Source of the DNA: Aquilaria yunnanensis | Taxonomy: Eukaryota > Streptophyta > Magnoliopsida > Malvales > Thymelaeaceae | Assembly: GCA_039654915.1 (NCBI GenBank) | Contig: JBDJPA010000011.1 | Span: 1,054,001 to 1,118,000, forward strand | DNA: 64,000 nt | Reading direction: 5' to 3' | Shown here: positions 1-11,454 of the stretch, piece after piece | How positions within the stretch are numbered: the first letter of the stretch is position 1 | Layout: every line of letters starts with the position of its first letter | Program-made: the position numbers and the translations under genes | The notes under the pieces: generated by a model | Told to the model about the DNA's origin: nothing | What the model saw: the letters and a program-made list of their open reading frames with translations, nothing else | The model's database searches: none

Positions 1-430
1 CTTGTAAACATATAAGAACATTTTTCCCCCCTAAATCCATACTGAGTTCTTCCAGTAATAATATCCTAGAAGGTTCAGCAAATTCAAAAGTTATTTTCTT
101 CCCAAATTTCATAGTAGAAATCCCATTCATGCTTACCTTAAAAGGCATGATTACGGCTAAGAATAGAATTCCTAAGATTATTTTTTTATTCATGTTTAAA
201 ACTATAAAATGTTGCTTGATACAGATACCTTCATTACATACATAAACATTTGTTAGTTTAAACCTTATTGGAATGGTTTCCTTGTTGGCAACAGTAATTT
301 ATCCAAAAGACTTGTCAAGATACTGATAAGGAACAATTTCTTCCTTGATCCAATTTTTATCTGCCTTTGAATCAACTAAGACAATTGCTGTTAATTTGAA
401 TTGATTCTCTATTAATAAAGTCATTATACT
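1..430 (-). pseudogene. Pararetroviral aspartic protease remnant, active-site motif altered
   Basis: The minus strand encodes a pepsin-like retroviral protease core. A hydrophobic strand leads to the active-site loop at about 373-365, and an IILG-type flap/core motif lies further on near 165-180. The canonical Asp-Ser/Thr-Gly is read as Asp-Ser-Lys here, which would abolish the glycine turn. A stop at about 299 also separates the two halves. In the virus this enzyme cuts the polyprotein. Reverse transcriptase should start just outside the left edge. Confidence 0.6.
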
Positions 431-1170
431 GGTAAATATTTGATTTGGCATAGAATAGACTTCATTAAATTGTAAAGGTTTTTCTTGAAAATAATCTTCT
501 TCTAAGGCTTTATTTTTTAGAATATTCTTTTCCCTTTCCTTTTGTTTTGCCTTGAATTTGAATTCTTCCAAATTATCCATGACTAGTTCATCTTCTGAAA
601 AATTTTGAGAATATCCTTCAAAATTTTGGAGTTCTAAAATTTCAATTCTGTTCTTGAGGGATTTTATTTCTACTTTGATTTCTGAATTTTTTTCTTTTAA
701 TTCTGCTATTGTAGGTTCCTTTTGACATTTTTGTGCTTCATCTATCTTTTTAAGATTTCATTTAAACTATAGACGGGAGGCTTAGTTAATTCTTGTATAT
801 CAACATTCTTTTTGAAATTCTTTATTCCTTGATTTGGTTGATTTTCTTGTTTATTGACCTTATCAAGGTGTGTAAACAAAATTTCTTTTCTTAATTCTAT
901 AACATCAATCAGTCTTGCTATTTCTAGGATTTTTTCATCTTCTTCAGTAATGACATTAACTTGTAATACATTTAATTGGAGGTTGTCAAAGGTATTCTGT
1001 AGTTGACAAGATTAACAACCATAATTTGAACCACAACTTTCTAATTTAGATTATGAACTATCAGAAAGGCTTATTTCATTTATTTCTTCAGAACTTTCTA
1101 AAGTTTCTTCTTGGACCTCTTCAGGTTCACCATCACTGTTTAAGAAGATTTGCATTAAACTCTTTTTTAA
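430..1170 (-). other. Low-complexity linker between EVE capsid knuckle and protease
   Basis: A lysine/glutamate-rich, probably coiled-coil stretch is open at 580-430 (start of the segment 580-299) and broken between 600 and 1170. It lies between zinc knuckle and protease in the same orientation, so it is most simply part of the same decayed polyprotein. No separate domain is recognisable. Confidence 0.4.
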
Positions 1171-1174
1171 TCAT

Positions 1175-3190
1175 TCATTTATTTCTAAAGAGTTTATTTT
1201 TGTCTTGTTTTGCATTTATTAGCAAAATGTCCTTGTTTTCCACATTTCCAACAAACTCTTTGATCTTTTCCAGCTTTTCTCTTTTTAAATCTCCTAGAGA
1301 TTCTTGGTTTCTTTTCTGATTTTCCAAATTTTTTCCTCTTGTATTTTCTATAGGATTTGTGCTTCTTTTGTTTTCTAGGTTCATACTCAGAATATGGTCT
1401 TGGAATATCATAACCAAACTAGGAACAAAATTTTTCCATTTCTTTTTTTCTTGCCAATCTTTCTCTTTTCACATGTTTTTGCCATTGCATTTCATGACAC
1501 ATTTTTAAACCAACTTTTTTTTTTACTTCTGCTCTGATTTAACCATATGTATAATTTTCTAAATTAAGATGTCCTTGATTTTTTTCTTAGATGTGGTCCA
1601 TAACTAGTTGACCAAAATGTTTTGGTAACCCTTGGATAAATTTTTCTTTCCAAATAAAGGATTTACAGTCTTCCCTTTCATAAACTCTTGTAAGGAAAGT
1701 ATCTTTATATCATTCTAGATCTGACAATGTTCTACATCTCAGATTTAATAATAATTCTCTATTTCTACGTTTTTGCTTGCTGTATCACCAATAAAATGAG
1801 AATAAATCGTACACAATAAAGTGTTTACAACATCAAGCTCACTTGTTTTTATTCCCTTGTTCAGTTAGACACTTTTCCCACAAATTTTTTAACTGTCCTA
1901 TAAAACCAGTTATAATCATTTAACCAACTTTTGGATCTGAATTATCAACTCCTTTTCTAGCAACTATCTCATACATAATCATATTTTGGACAGTGTTTAC
2001 TATTTGGTATTCAGACAAACCATTTATATTCCATTCTCTTATTGAATCTCTTTTCTATTCAACAAAAGCATAAGGTCCATACTTATTAGTTAGCCTTATA
2101 TCAACTGGTGATGGCTTTATTTGCGTATAAGGATGAGATATATTCCAATTCCAAGTATTAAAAGTTCTTCCTATTGGACCTCCTTTCCCGCCTTCAGAAT
2201 GAATTCTATTTAATTCTATGTGTTCATGTTCTATAGGAAAAGAATTGATTAATTCTTGAATGTTAGAGGTTTCACCAATAACATTGATTTGAAGAACTTT
2301 TTTTTTTTTATTAGTAGGCTCTTTGGATTCATCAGACTTAATTGTTAATTTAGTTATTTGATCAGCTAAATTAGTGATTCAGCCATTTGGTTTTAACTTA
2401 AACTCTGAAAGTTTTTTAGGAAAACTTATTGGGGATTTTGTTGTTTCTGCCAAAAGATCTGACCTATAGACAGAAACTTTTGTATGACCAAATTTATGTC
2501 TATCCAAAGAAGTTTTAATTCTATTCATTTGTTTACTTATGGATTGTAGGTAAAGATTTGTATAATTATTTTGCTCCATGATATTTTGGAGACCTTTTTT
2601 GTCAGCAGGTTTCTAAGCCATTTCTAAGGTTTTTGAATCAAAAGCTTTGAAGGGTGAAGTTGATGTCTTGGTTTCTTCTCCTAATATGATTGTAGTATTA
2701 AGTGGATAGGGAGATGTAATTTCTTTTCCCTCTTTGGTTTTGTAGGTAGACCAAGTTTCTTCCAAAACCTCAAAAGTAGTTTCTTCATCTAGTACTATGG
2801 CTGGAATAAACCATTCAAAAATTTTAAATTCCTTTTGGTTTTCATTATCCTCTTATACCAAAGATGTTTTTATTTCTTTTCTATCTTTTTGGGTATAAGT
2901 ATCATAAAACCATTTTCTTTTAATTTCATTCTTGTTTAACTAAAAATCTTCATTTAAGCTTTGGGGGTCAAACATAAATGATTCTGTTAATACATTTAAC
3001 AGAAAATTTGAAAAACTAGGATTTGGGGATCTTATGGATATAGATTTCATTTCTTCTTCATGTTGTCTTGAAGTATGACCTTTTTCTAAGACAACTGGAT
3101 CCATTCTATAAACAGGATGTAAAACTTGTTTTGCTGACTTTCTAATTCCACCTACAAGTTTCTCATGTTCAGATTTTGGAATATAAGAGC
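1175..3190 (-). pseudogene. Capsid-protein region of the endogenous caulimovirid, with CCHC zinc knuckle
   Basis: The stretch after the movement protein is lysine- and glutamate-rich and broken by many stops, with open pieces only at 2579-2379 and 1417-1175. At 1253-1212 (minus) one frame reads a 14-residue CX2CX4HX4C knuckle (CWKCGKQGHFANKC), the nucleic-acid-binding motif at the C-terminal end of caulimovirid coat proteins. The longest open frame there (1417-1175) is one base out of phase with the knuckle, so at least one frameshift has occurred. The knuckle is clear; the capsid call for the rest rests on position between movement protein and protease. Confidence 0.55.
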
Positions 3191-3226
3191 ATGATGCTCT
3201 AGAGGTTGAGGGTTTATATGCAATCT

Positions 3227-4010
3227 TTAAGAGCAGCCTCTTTGGTTACAATTCTGAAAAATCAATCTTTGTGATTCTATCTTTATTAAATCTAATTTCA
3301 ACTTCTCCATATCTAATTCCAATTCTTGAGGTTTCAAGGTTTTCATGAGTTTCTCATTTTGAAAAATCCATTTTTTTGGAAGATTAATATCTCTCCATTT
3401 AATTGGTTTCGGGATGACAACATTACTCTTTTCTATATTAGCTTTTAACAACAAAGTTTCTCCTTGAGTATCAAATTCTAAGGTCTTAGGTTCAATATGT
3501 GTTCTCCTGACTTTGTAATAAATTCTGTATATCAAAGAAAAATTCTGGGATTCTTCTATCATATCAAAACTAGATGTCATAATATTTATAGTTAAAACTT
3601 TCATGATATGAGTATCTTTTAAGGAAACAGAAAAGTTTGGATGACAATTAAAGTAAATTGGTCAATCACACAAACTTGATTCAATAATGTCTAACAGAGA
3701 ATCAGAGAATTTATTATGTCTATAATCTCTTAAGGTGATTATCACAGAAGTGTTCAGACAATTTCTTGTTAATGGCTTGAAAGCAATTTGTACTAAACCA
3801 ACATGTAGGTAATTGTAAGGATTTTCTAGATGATCTTTGATCATATATTTCAAAAATAGTTCAAATTTATAATCTTCTTCCATTATTGGAACAATTTTTT
3901 CTACAGTTTTAATGGCGTAAGTCATTCTGAAATCAAAAGTTCCATTTTGATAAATTTCCCATTTTTCCATTTTAGGAATATTCGAATTTCCTAATTTTTT
4001 CTCAACGTCT
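3227..4010 (-). pseudogene. Caulimovirid movement protein remnant (30K superfamily)
   Basis: Two same-strand open segments (3970-3662 and 3604-3227), separated by an in-frame stop and read-through codons, encode a continuous movement-protein-like sequence. The most diagnostic stretch is around 3800-3860 (YLHVGLVQIAFKPLTR), followed by a short block and a C/D-rich site at the stop. In the family this protein forms tubules through plasmodesmata and moves virions between cells. Upstream, 4010-3970 can be read as further N-terminal sequence in the same frame. The stop near 3660 and the frame breaks make it non-functional. Family call from recall of plant EVE proteins; no alignment was run. Confidence 0.7.
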
Positions 4011-4090
4011 CTAATTAGTATTGCTTGTGAATTTCTTCTTCTTCTTCTCTGTCTGAAGTAGACTTAACCAGATTTCTAAAGATTTTATGC

Positions 4091-4547
4091 ATTAGTAATT
4101 ATTAATTAGTGTCAAAAAAAATTTTAGATATCTGTCAATGTCTTACGCAATCTTATTGCCTTCTCACTTCAACAACGGGTCTTACAATTACTACGCGACT
4201 TGGGTGATATTCTAAAAAGATCTTAGCAATAATCTTTAACTACTAAAGGAGAAAAGCTTTAGAAGTTCGATTAATTCTGAAGTCAAAAGAAATAAGACAG
4301 AAAATAAACTTTAGGGACTGGAGTGTTTGGAGATTAAAACTTATGGTTGTGAAACAGAGTTTACCTAAACATTGAATCTTCAAATCCAGGGGTGGAAAAA
4401 GAGGGGGTATTAATACGGGTGTGGTATTTTAGAATCTCCCAGAAAAAGCTATGAAGCAAGTCACAAGTCAGTACATAGTTCATTTCCCATTTTCAAAAAT
4501 ATATTATTCTTATTTTTGTGAAATGGATATCATTTGAAAGATCATGT
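4091..4547. other. Spacer between EVE and CACTA cluster; no gene seen
   Basis: AT-rich sequence without a usable open frame. It may include the upstream leader of the EVE. I found no tRNA-Met primer-binding sequence that would mark a pararetroviral leader, so its origin is unknown. Confidence 0.4.
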
Positions 4548-4619
4548 CACTACAGGAAAATAGATATTTGGGGCTAGTTTTTCAAGAGCGGTCACTTATA
4601 ACCACTCCTAAATTAATAC
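4548..4619 (+). repeat. Possible terminus of a third CACTA element, interrupted by CACTA-1
   Basis: Position 4548 begins CACTACAGGAAAATAG, a typical CACTA-superfamily terminal sequence. The next 70 bp contain a GAGC-GGT...ATAACC-CTCCTAAATT pattern. It is echoed just to the right of CACTA-1 (about 12623-12668: GAGCCG...ATAACCGG...CTCCTAAATT). The simplest reading is that CACTA-1 landed in the subterminal repeats of another CACTA element. I found no matching opposite end in the window, so this stays tentative. Confidence 0.4.
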
Positions 4620-4639
4620 CACTACTAAAAAAACCGGTT

Positions 4640-5056
4640 TTTCCAACAGCCAAATTAACAACGGCTTGACCGTTGATAATTACCAACGCGTTAGGCCATT
4701 GGTAAAAAAAATTTAAATTTACCAATGGCTAAATGCGCTAGTAATTTACCAACGGTTCAACCTGTTGGTAAATCAACTATTTTTCAATGGTCAAATTACC
4801 AACGTGCATAAGCGTTGGTAATTACCAACGAGTAAGCACGTTGGTAACACGTTGGTAATTATTAACGCGCGTGCACGTTGGTAATTGCACGTTGGTAATT
4901 GCCAACACGTCTGCACATTGGTAAATTACCAACGTGCACACACATTGGTAATTACCAATGTCCGTGCACGTTGGTAATTACAAACGTGCATTACCAACAC
5001 GTCGGCGCGTTGGTAATTACCAATGTGCAATTACCAATGGGCCGGCGCATTGGTAA
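4640..5056. repeat. CACTA-1 left subterminal array (TTACCAACG / CGTTGGTAA)
   Basis: About 20 short motifs, TTACCAACG and its reverse complement CGTTGGTAA, alternate with little spacing, often as head-to-head dyads joined by AATTACC. The intervening bases are CpG-rich (GCGCGTGCACG-like). In En/Spm, comparable subterminal motifs bind TnpA, and CpG methylation there controls activity. The match of this array with the one at 12285-12600 is independent support for the element boundaries. Confidence 0.85.
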
Positions 5057-5060
5057 CTGT

Positions 5061-5102
5061 TAAATATATAATAATAATAATATTATTATTATTATATATT
5101 TA
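5061..5102. repeat. Perfect 42-bp AT palindrome
   Basis: The segment reads the same on both strands over 42 bp (arms TAAATATATAATAATAATAAT). It sits directly inside the CACTA-1 left subterminal array. It could extrude as a cruciform or simply derive from an (AAT)n/(ATT)n microsatellite. No function can be inferred. Confidence 0.9.
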
Positions 5103-5399
5103 AAATATATCATATATATTATAATGCTTAATGATAATAATCACATATAAAGTTTTAAAATTTTAAAAACATTTTTTAAAAATAATAATTATAATTTAAA
5201 ATATATATTCTCATACACTAGATCGGTCGCTAGAGTGACCATGTTAGCCACCATTTGATCCCACATTTTGGTTGCCAAACGGTTGCTCAGGCAAAAAAAA
5301 AAGGATGGTGACTTAATTGTAAATTTTTTAAGTTAAAACGAATAGTTTGGAACTATGAGGACTAGTACGACAGGCGCTATAGAGATTTTTTTTTTTGAC

Positions 5400-8300
5400 T
5401 AATCAACAATTTTAATTGCATAAAAGGCCTCAAGAGGGCTCAAAGTTTACATCCAAGAAGTTTTGAAAGGCATACACAGAAGGGGGACAAGTTGTCCAAT
5501 TTTTCCTCTTCTGTGCCTTCGCCCACTTAGCTATATGCATAGCACACATATTAGCATTGTCAAAAATCTCCTTAATAAAACAGTAAGAGAAGGAACATTG
5601 CAAAGTTTTAATGTCTGAGATTAAGGTACCAATCTGCCAGTTACCTTTATCCTTAAGGCTGGCGACTGATTCTTTGTCTACGATCTCAGTTTTTACAGCT
5701 GTGTGTCCTAGTCTCAGCAGCTACAGGAGTCCTGTTTGAAGAGTTTCTGCCACTGCTGTCTCTTTGCAGGTGCCAGCATCAACCATGGCTTGGTTCCCCA
5801 ATATGTTCCCCTGCCAGTCTCTCACTAAATAAGCCATCCCATTAGAATGTCCACTGCTAATAGCCACATTAATTTTTAGGATCCCTCTTGCTGGCTTTCT
5901 CCACTTCTCAAGGATAGCAGGTCTGTACAGAAATTGGTTTATGCTCCCAAGGCACTAGCGGACTTAGTAGAATTCAGTAACAACGCCCTGTATCCTGCGA
6001 ATTACACCTTCAAGAATGATGTTTTTCTTTTGAAAAACAGCTTCATTCTTTGCCAACCAGATAAACCAGCAAGTATAAGCAATATTGGAAGTAATAATCT
6101 CATTATTTTCCTGTGTATACTTTAATGAATGAAAAACCTCAATAAACCATTGATCAAATGTTCGGATTTCAGCATTTTGAGGTTTATAATCCAAGCACAC
6201 AAACCAGATAAGATGAGTCCGTTCATATTGCAAAAGCATATGTTCCACTGTTTCATCATAAGAACAGAAAGGACAGCAATGAGTTATCTTGGTACCTTTT
6301 TTAGCTAGGTTCAGCTGAACAACTATAGCATTTTGACAAGCTTTCCATATGAAGTTCTGAATTTTGGGAGGGCATTTTATTTTCCAGACTAACTTCTACA
6401 CACAAGGGTCTATCTGATGTGATGTGAAGGCCGAAGAGGAATTAGAAGCAATGGTTTTTTGAATGCTATATGCTGATCTAACAGTTACATTACTAGCTTT
6501 TTCATATGGCCAAACCAGTTTATCAACTCTTGGAAAATGGCTGATAGGGATATGAAGGATGGCCTGTTTTTCCTTATTTGTAATCAAATTTGAAATCTTA
6601 TTTAATTTCCATGTGGGGTGCATGCATCAATAAGGCTATCAACATTCATATTTCTTATCTCTAGAGGAATATCTATATTTGGATGAAGTTTAAAGCCCCT
6701 TATATTCGGAATCCAAGCATCATTCCAAACAGAAATTGAGCGACCATCATGAACTTGCCAGCAGACATTCTGCTTTAGAAAATCCCTACCTTCTAAAATA
6801 CTAGCCCATCCCCAAGAAGGTTTAAAGCCTTTTGTTGCATTCCAAAGATTTCCATTAGGAAAGTATACCTCGCCTAGAATCTGAGCTAAGAAAGAATGAG
6901 GATTTGAGATGATCCTCCAGGCAAGTTTTGATAACAGACCAGTATTCATAGCCTCTAGATCTTTTAAACCCATTCCCAATTTTTTCTTTGGTAAAGTTAA
7001 GTAATCCCAACTTTTTCAATGAATTCCAGAATCTGATTGTTGTCCTTTCCACCAGAACTTTGCCATTAGAGAGTGTATACTATGACACCATTTACTAGGG
7101 AATTTAACGTAGGCCATAGCATATGAAGGTAAGGCAGAAATAATAGATTTCAGTAGGATTTCCTTACCTGAGTATGAAAGTAAGGCCTTCCTCCACCCTT
7201 GAATTTTTCAAATGATTCTATCCCTGAGAAAGGCCAGCGCTTCACATTTTGAGAGTCCCCAAAGAGTAGGCAGACCTAGATGCTTCCCTAGATTTTCTTC
7301 CTTAGGGATTTTCAAAAACATGCTAATCTTGTCCTGCAGGCCAATAGGAGTGTTAGGGTTGAAAAAAATAGTATATTTATCTAAATTTATCCTCTACCCT
7401 GAGGCTTGGCAATACTGTGTAATAACCTGCTGCAGGTGATGTCCATTCTTGACACTGGCCTTAACAAAAAAGAGGGAATCATCTGCAAATAATAGATGAG
7501 TCAAAAAAGGACAATGGTTGCTCATTTTTTATACCTTCAATAACTTTCAACTCAGTTGCGTTTACTAGCATTTGAGATAAGGCTTCAGTGATCATGATAA
7601 ACAGATAAGGGGATAAGGGGTCACCTTGTCTTATGCCCCTTGTGGGCTTAAAAAAATTAGTCTCCTTACCATTAATTAAAAGAAAGTAAGACACCGAGGA
7701 AACCAGGGCCATAATCCAATTAATCCACCTAGGAGGAAATCCCATTTTTCCCATAACACTTTCCAAAAAAGACCATTCCACACGATCATAAGCTTTTTGC
7801 ATGTCAATTTTTATAGCCATATTCCAGTTAATACCTTTCTTTTTTGTTTTTAACCAGTGAAATGCTTCATGAGCTATTAAAATGTTATCCTGGATTTGTC
7901 TCCCTTTAACAAAAGAATTTTGAATAGGTGATATGATATTATTCATGTAGGGCCTTAGTCTATTCACAATGACCCTAGAGATAATTTTGTAGCAGTAGTT
8001 ACACAGACTAATTGGTCTAAACTGTGTGACTTTTTTAGGATGGGGAACTTTAGGGATAAGAACAATAGTTGTTTGATTTATGGAAGAATTAAAAATACAT
8101 TGCTTAAAGAAAGCTTGGACTGCGCTGGTGACACTTTCCCCAACCTCATCCCAATATTTGTGGAAGAAAATTCCTAAGTAACCATCCGGCCCAGGAGCCT
8201 TGAGAGGAGCCATTTGAAAAATAGCTCACCTGATTTCATCTGCTGACACATCCTTTTGAAGCTCTTCTTTCATCTCTGCTTGAACTACTGTTTTGATGTG

Positions 8301-9570
8301 GCCCAGCACTTCATTCATGCCTACTGACCCTTCTGAGCTTAATAAATCTGTATAGAATTACTTGAACGTGTTTATAATATCACCCTCATTTTCCATCCAA
8401 ATCCCCGGCTCATTCTGGATCCTCAGAATTTTGTTTGAAGCTCTTCTCTGAATAGTTACCTTGTAAAAATAGGCAGTGTTCCTGTCCCCTAGGTTTAGCC
8501 AGTCAACTCTACTGCGTTGTTGCTAGTACATTTCCTCTCTAGTCCAATGCTCCTCTATTTGATTAATGATTTGGCTTTCAGCTTTACTATCCAAGGGTTC
8601 ATAGCTGTCCTGCAGGTCAACCAATTTTGAAGTTAAGGCCTCGATTTCCTGTCTATTATTCGGGTAATGTGCCTTACTCCAATTAATCAATGCTCTACTG
8701 CAGCCTCTTAAACTGTCCTGAAGAGCATACGTGTCATTGCCTGCATTCACATCCAGGGTTTTTTAATAGTATCTCTACAAGTCGGCTCCCAAGTCCACAT
8801 TTGCTCAAATCTAAATTTTTTCCTGCCCCTAATACTTTCCCTCTCAGTTTTGAGTATTATAGGACAATGATCAGAACCTATCTGAGGGCAGTGATACACC
8901 AGAGAATTTGGATACATAACTCTCCAGGAATGGCTCACTAAAGCTCTATCAATCCTTTCTTGGACAACCCTATCCTTTCTGCCATTTGACCAGGTGTATT
9001 TCTGTCCTTGAAAGCCAACATCTTAAAGTTGAGTTTTTAGCATCATATCTTGAAACTCCATAATCTGGTCCTGAGCTTTCAACTTACCACCAATTTTCTC
9101 ACATTGGACTGCTATGTCATTCCATTCCCCTATGCATAGCCAGGGTAATATATTTCTAGAGGCTAATGTTTTTAGGACTTCCCAATTTCTCTTCCTATCA
9201 GAGAATTTTGGGTCTGCATAAACCCAAGTAATATGACTGGTATTGTCTATGACTGCTGTATCCAAAAAATTCTTTGACCTCATATCAATACTAACATGAA
9301 CAGCTTTAGTTCACCAAAGAGCAAGCCCTCCAAACATACCAATAGGATCAACATAGCAAGCATTTTTGTATTTAACCTTCCTTCTAACCATTTCCAACTT
9401 CTCCTTCTTGTTTTTTTGTCTCCATTAAAAAACATAACTGAGGTTTGTATTTCTTTAAGAGCCAAGATAGGTGCTGAACTGTCAGGGTTGGCCCTATCCC
9501 CTGGAAGTTCTAACTCATGATAATCATGGCTCCCATGTGGCTGAAGAACAGCCACCAGACCCATATTTAG
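5400..9570 (-). pseudogene. LINE ORF2: endonuclease, reverse transcriptase, RNase H (broken)
   Basis: In order on the minus strand: a fragmentary apurinic-type endonuclease (9564-8750, spread over several frames), then the reverse transcriptase with its longest open piece at 8213-7479. Visible RT motifs include LKAPGPDG, FRPISLCN, KIDMQKAYDRVEW and GIRQGDPLSPYLF. The catalytic FADD motif falls in an adjoining segment near 7480-7460, where a frame slip occurs. Next come the zf-RVT region (6979-6602) and a C-terminal RNase H of the RVT_3 type (about 5900-5450). It would nick the target, copy the LINE RNA and remove it. Multiple stops and shifts make it inactive. Confidence 0.85.
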
Positions 9571-9841
9571 ATGTATTATTCTCTTGAGGTTTTTTTTCTA
9601 GCATTCTCCTCTACCAAATTTTCCAGTTCTGCCGTTTTCCTCTTAGGAGGTCTCCCTCTCTTCCTACACCCTCTCTGAGACACCACCTCAATGGACCCAT
9701 CATCCTCAGCCCCAGTGGTATTAGATTCCCTTGGGGTATCAGGAGCTTGAGTTTGATGATTTAGACCATCACACTTTGTTGGTATACTCTTAGAACTGGA
9801 CTGCAGTAAATTAGGCACAGTTTAAGCAACTGTTGGGAGTC

Positions 9842-10705
9842 CTAACTAGTCAAGGATTCAGTTGATAATCCATCAGTGGCCTTTTTATGCATATTAGATC
9901 TTACTAAGGTTCCAGGCCGTAAGTGATCTGGCCTTGGTGGAAGAGGTTTGGCAAGATCCTCATCACTTCTTGGTGTAGGAGCACTTAACCAGGGGCCATA
10001 TGCCTGCTGACCAGTGCTCATCATTACTGGTTGAGTAGCCATTCTACAACTAATGTCAGTGTGCCCCAGCCTACCACATGTATAACAGAGGTCCCCTAGT
10101 CTTTCATATTTCGCAGCTATCCATTTCTTGCACCCAACAGACTTCATCTGCCAAAATCCAGCTTTGATAGGCTCCGTAATATTCAGCTTTATCTTGATCT
10201 TCATATATCCCTTACAGAATTGCCCCATATTTCCTGGGTCCTTAACCACCATCACTTGGCCAAACTGTTTGCCAATTACACTCCCATTCGACTTGGTCAT
10301 CAGGTTAAGTGCCAAACCATGAATTTGGACCCAAAACGGTACTTATGTGAAGCACAAATCTTGCAGAGACTGTGTTGGCAACCATTTTTGAAGAGATAAT
10401 ATGCATCCCATAATGTTCCATGGGCCCTCATCCAGAACGCGATCAATCATCTCCCAATCCATAAACACACAATGCACCATTTTGTCATCTAGAAAAGTAA
10501 TCGCATGTATTCCATAGTTTTTCCAAATCTTCAACAAGATATTCATAATACCTTTCTGATTCAACTTCTTTTTCGATATAATCTTCCCGACGAGAGATAT
10601 AACATGGTCACCTATTTCTAGATTAGGCTGAAGATCCAGAACTAATTCCTCCAACCCCTTCGACTCTAGATTGAGGAAAGTATCACCCCCGGATGTCGCT
10701 TCCAT
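9842..10705 (-). pseudogene. LINE ORF1: DUF4283-type RNA-binding protein with CCHC knuckle
   Basis: Starting at the ATG at 10705, the frame encodes an N-terminal DUF4283-like domain of the kind found in plant L1 ORF1 proteins (pattern ...HCVFMDWEMIDRVLDEGPW...). A single in-frame TAA lies at about 10343. The same frame then continues to 9842 through a CCHC knuckle near 10080 (CYTCGRLGHTDISC, CX2CX4HX4C) and a proline-rich tail. ORF1 coats LINE RNA in the ribonucleoprotein. With one nonsense change it is nearly intact, in contrast to ORF2. Zinc-knuckle ORF1 is usual for plant L1. Confidence 0.8.
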
Positions 10706-11317
10706 CTTACCTATATACTGCAATCGAAACAAGATCCTATTAAGACACTAATGTAAGAAATAACATTCTACAAACATATACTAATAAGCAACAGATGAGA
10801 TCTAATTCACTTATCAGACTTAAATCCAAGAAAATGATTCAAGAAACAAATCAAGAAATCGATCGGACGATAACACCTATCTGACGGACTCAAGCTCCCA
10901 CTAGATTCTCCTGCAATGATCAAATAAATTCAATCCAAAGATCCCATTGAAAACCACTGGGCAGGACACCTGCAACTAACCAGATCACCAATCTGAGCCA
11001 AGAAAAACCTCTGCCTGATCTAGTGATTTGGTGAAGAGTCGATTGCGGATGCTATAAGCCAAACATGTTCAACTTTCCTGTTCTACTACCTACCCAGAGA
11101 TAGCAGTTCGAGAACAATCAGTAATCAACAAGCAGATCACGTGAATAATGATCAAAGACTAAAGCAACCTGAATATGGTTCTCAGGGGATCTCTCATTTA
11201 AAAATGGGAACTTTCACGAGGAGAGAGAAAAAAGGATCATTGGAACCTTAGGTAAATTGTGGTTGGAAGCTGTACCTCTAACCATCCTTTTCCACTACTA
11301 ATGGCGCTGTAGAGATT

Positions 11318-11454
11318 TGGGTAAACTTGTAACACGAACTTAAATTAGGGGACTAATAGTGTATTTAGTTGTTTTAGCCATATAAAAAACCATTTTCTTT
11401 TTTTTCTGTCCCCGCTGCCGATACGTCTTCTCTCTCTCTTGCCTCTCTTCGCTT
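11318..11454. other. CACTA-1 interior next to the LINE; no gene seen
   Basis: Non-coding CACTA-1 body sequence including a pyrimidine-rich block (TCTTCTCTCTCTCTTGCC at about 11426-11443). It resembles a plant 5' UTR, but no open frame follows. Confidence 0.4.

Larger units (their letters stand above)
1..4090 (-). mobile_element. Endogenous pararetrovirus (Caulimoviridae) remnant, incomplete at left edge
   Basis: Translating the minus strand gives, from high to low coordinates, a 30K-type movement protein, a basic capsid-like region ending in a CCHC zinc knuckle, and a retroviral-type aspartic protease. This is the MP-CP-PR-RT order of caulimovirid polyproteins. Reverse transcriptase would follow to the left of position 1 and is not in the window. 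Several stops and frame changes interrupt the reading frame, and the protease motif is altered, so it is a fossil copy in the plant genome. The movement-protein block resembles the petuvirus/florendovirus-like sequences common in plant genomes, but I cannot fix the genus by eye. No LTR is present, as expected for this family. It lies next to CACTA-1 with a 0.5-kb spacer between. Confidence 0.75.
5386..11302 (-). mobile_element. Full-length but decayed L1-type LINE inserted in CACTA-1
   Basis: On the minus strand a 5' region begins near 11302. It is followed by ORF1 (10705-9842), ORF2 with endonuclease, reverse transcriptase and C-terminal RNase H (about 9570-5400), and a short poly-A tail (11 T on the plus strand, 5386-5396). 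The target duplication is GGCGCTATAGAGATT at 5373-5387 and the same with one mismatch at 11303-11317. The 15-bp duplication and 3' poly-A identify target-primed reverse transcription and show it is not 5' truncated. One mismatch in the duplication and many stops in ORF2 indicate an old insertion. Confidence 0.9.

Noticed and set aside
4640..5056. CRISPR-like array of short repeats and spacers
   Set aside because: Repeats are ~9 bp, alternate in orientation, have variable spacing and flank CACTA ends; the sequence is plant nuclear DNA.
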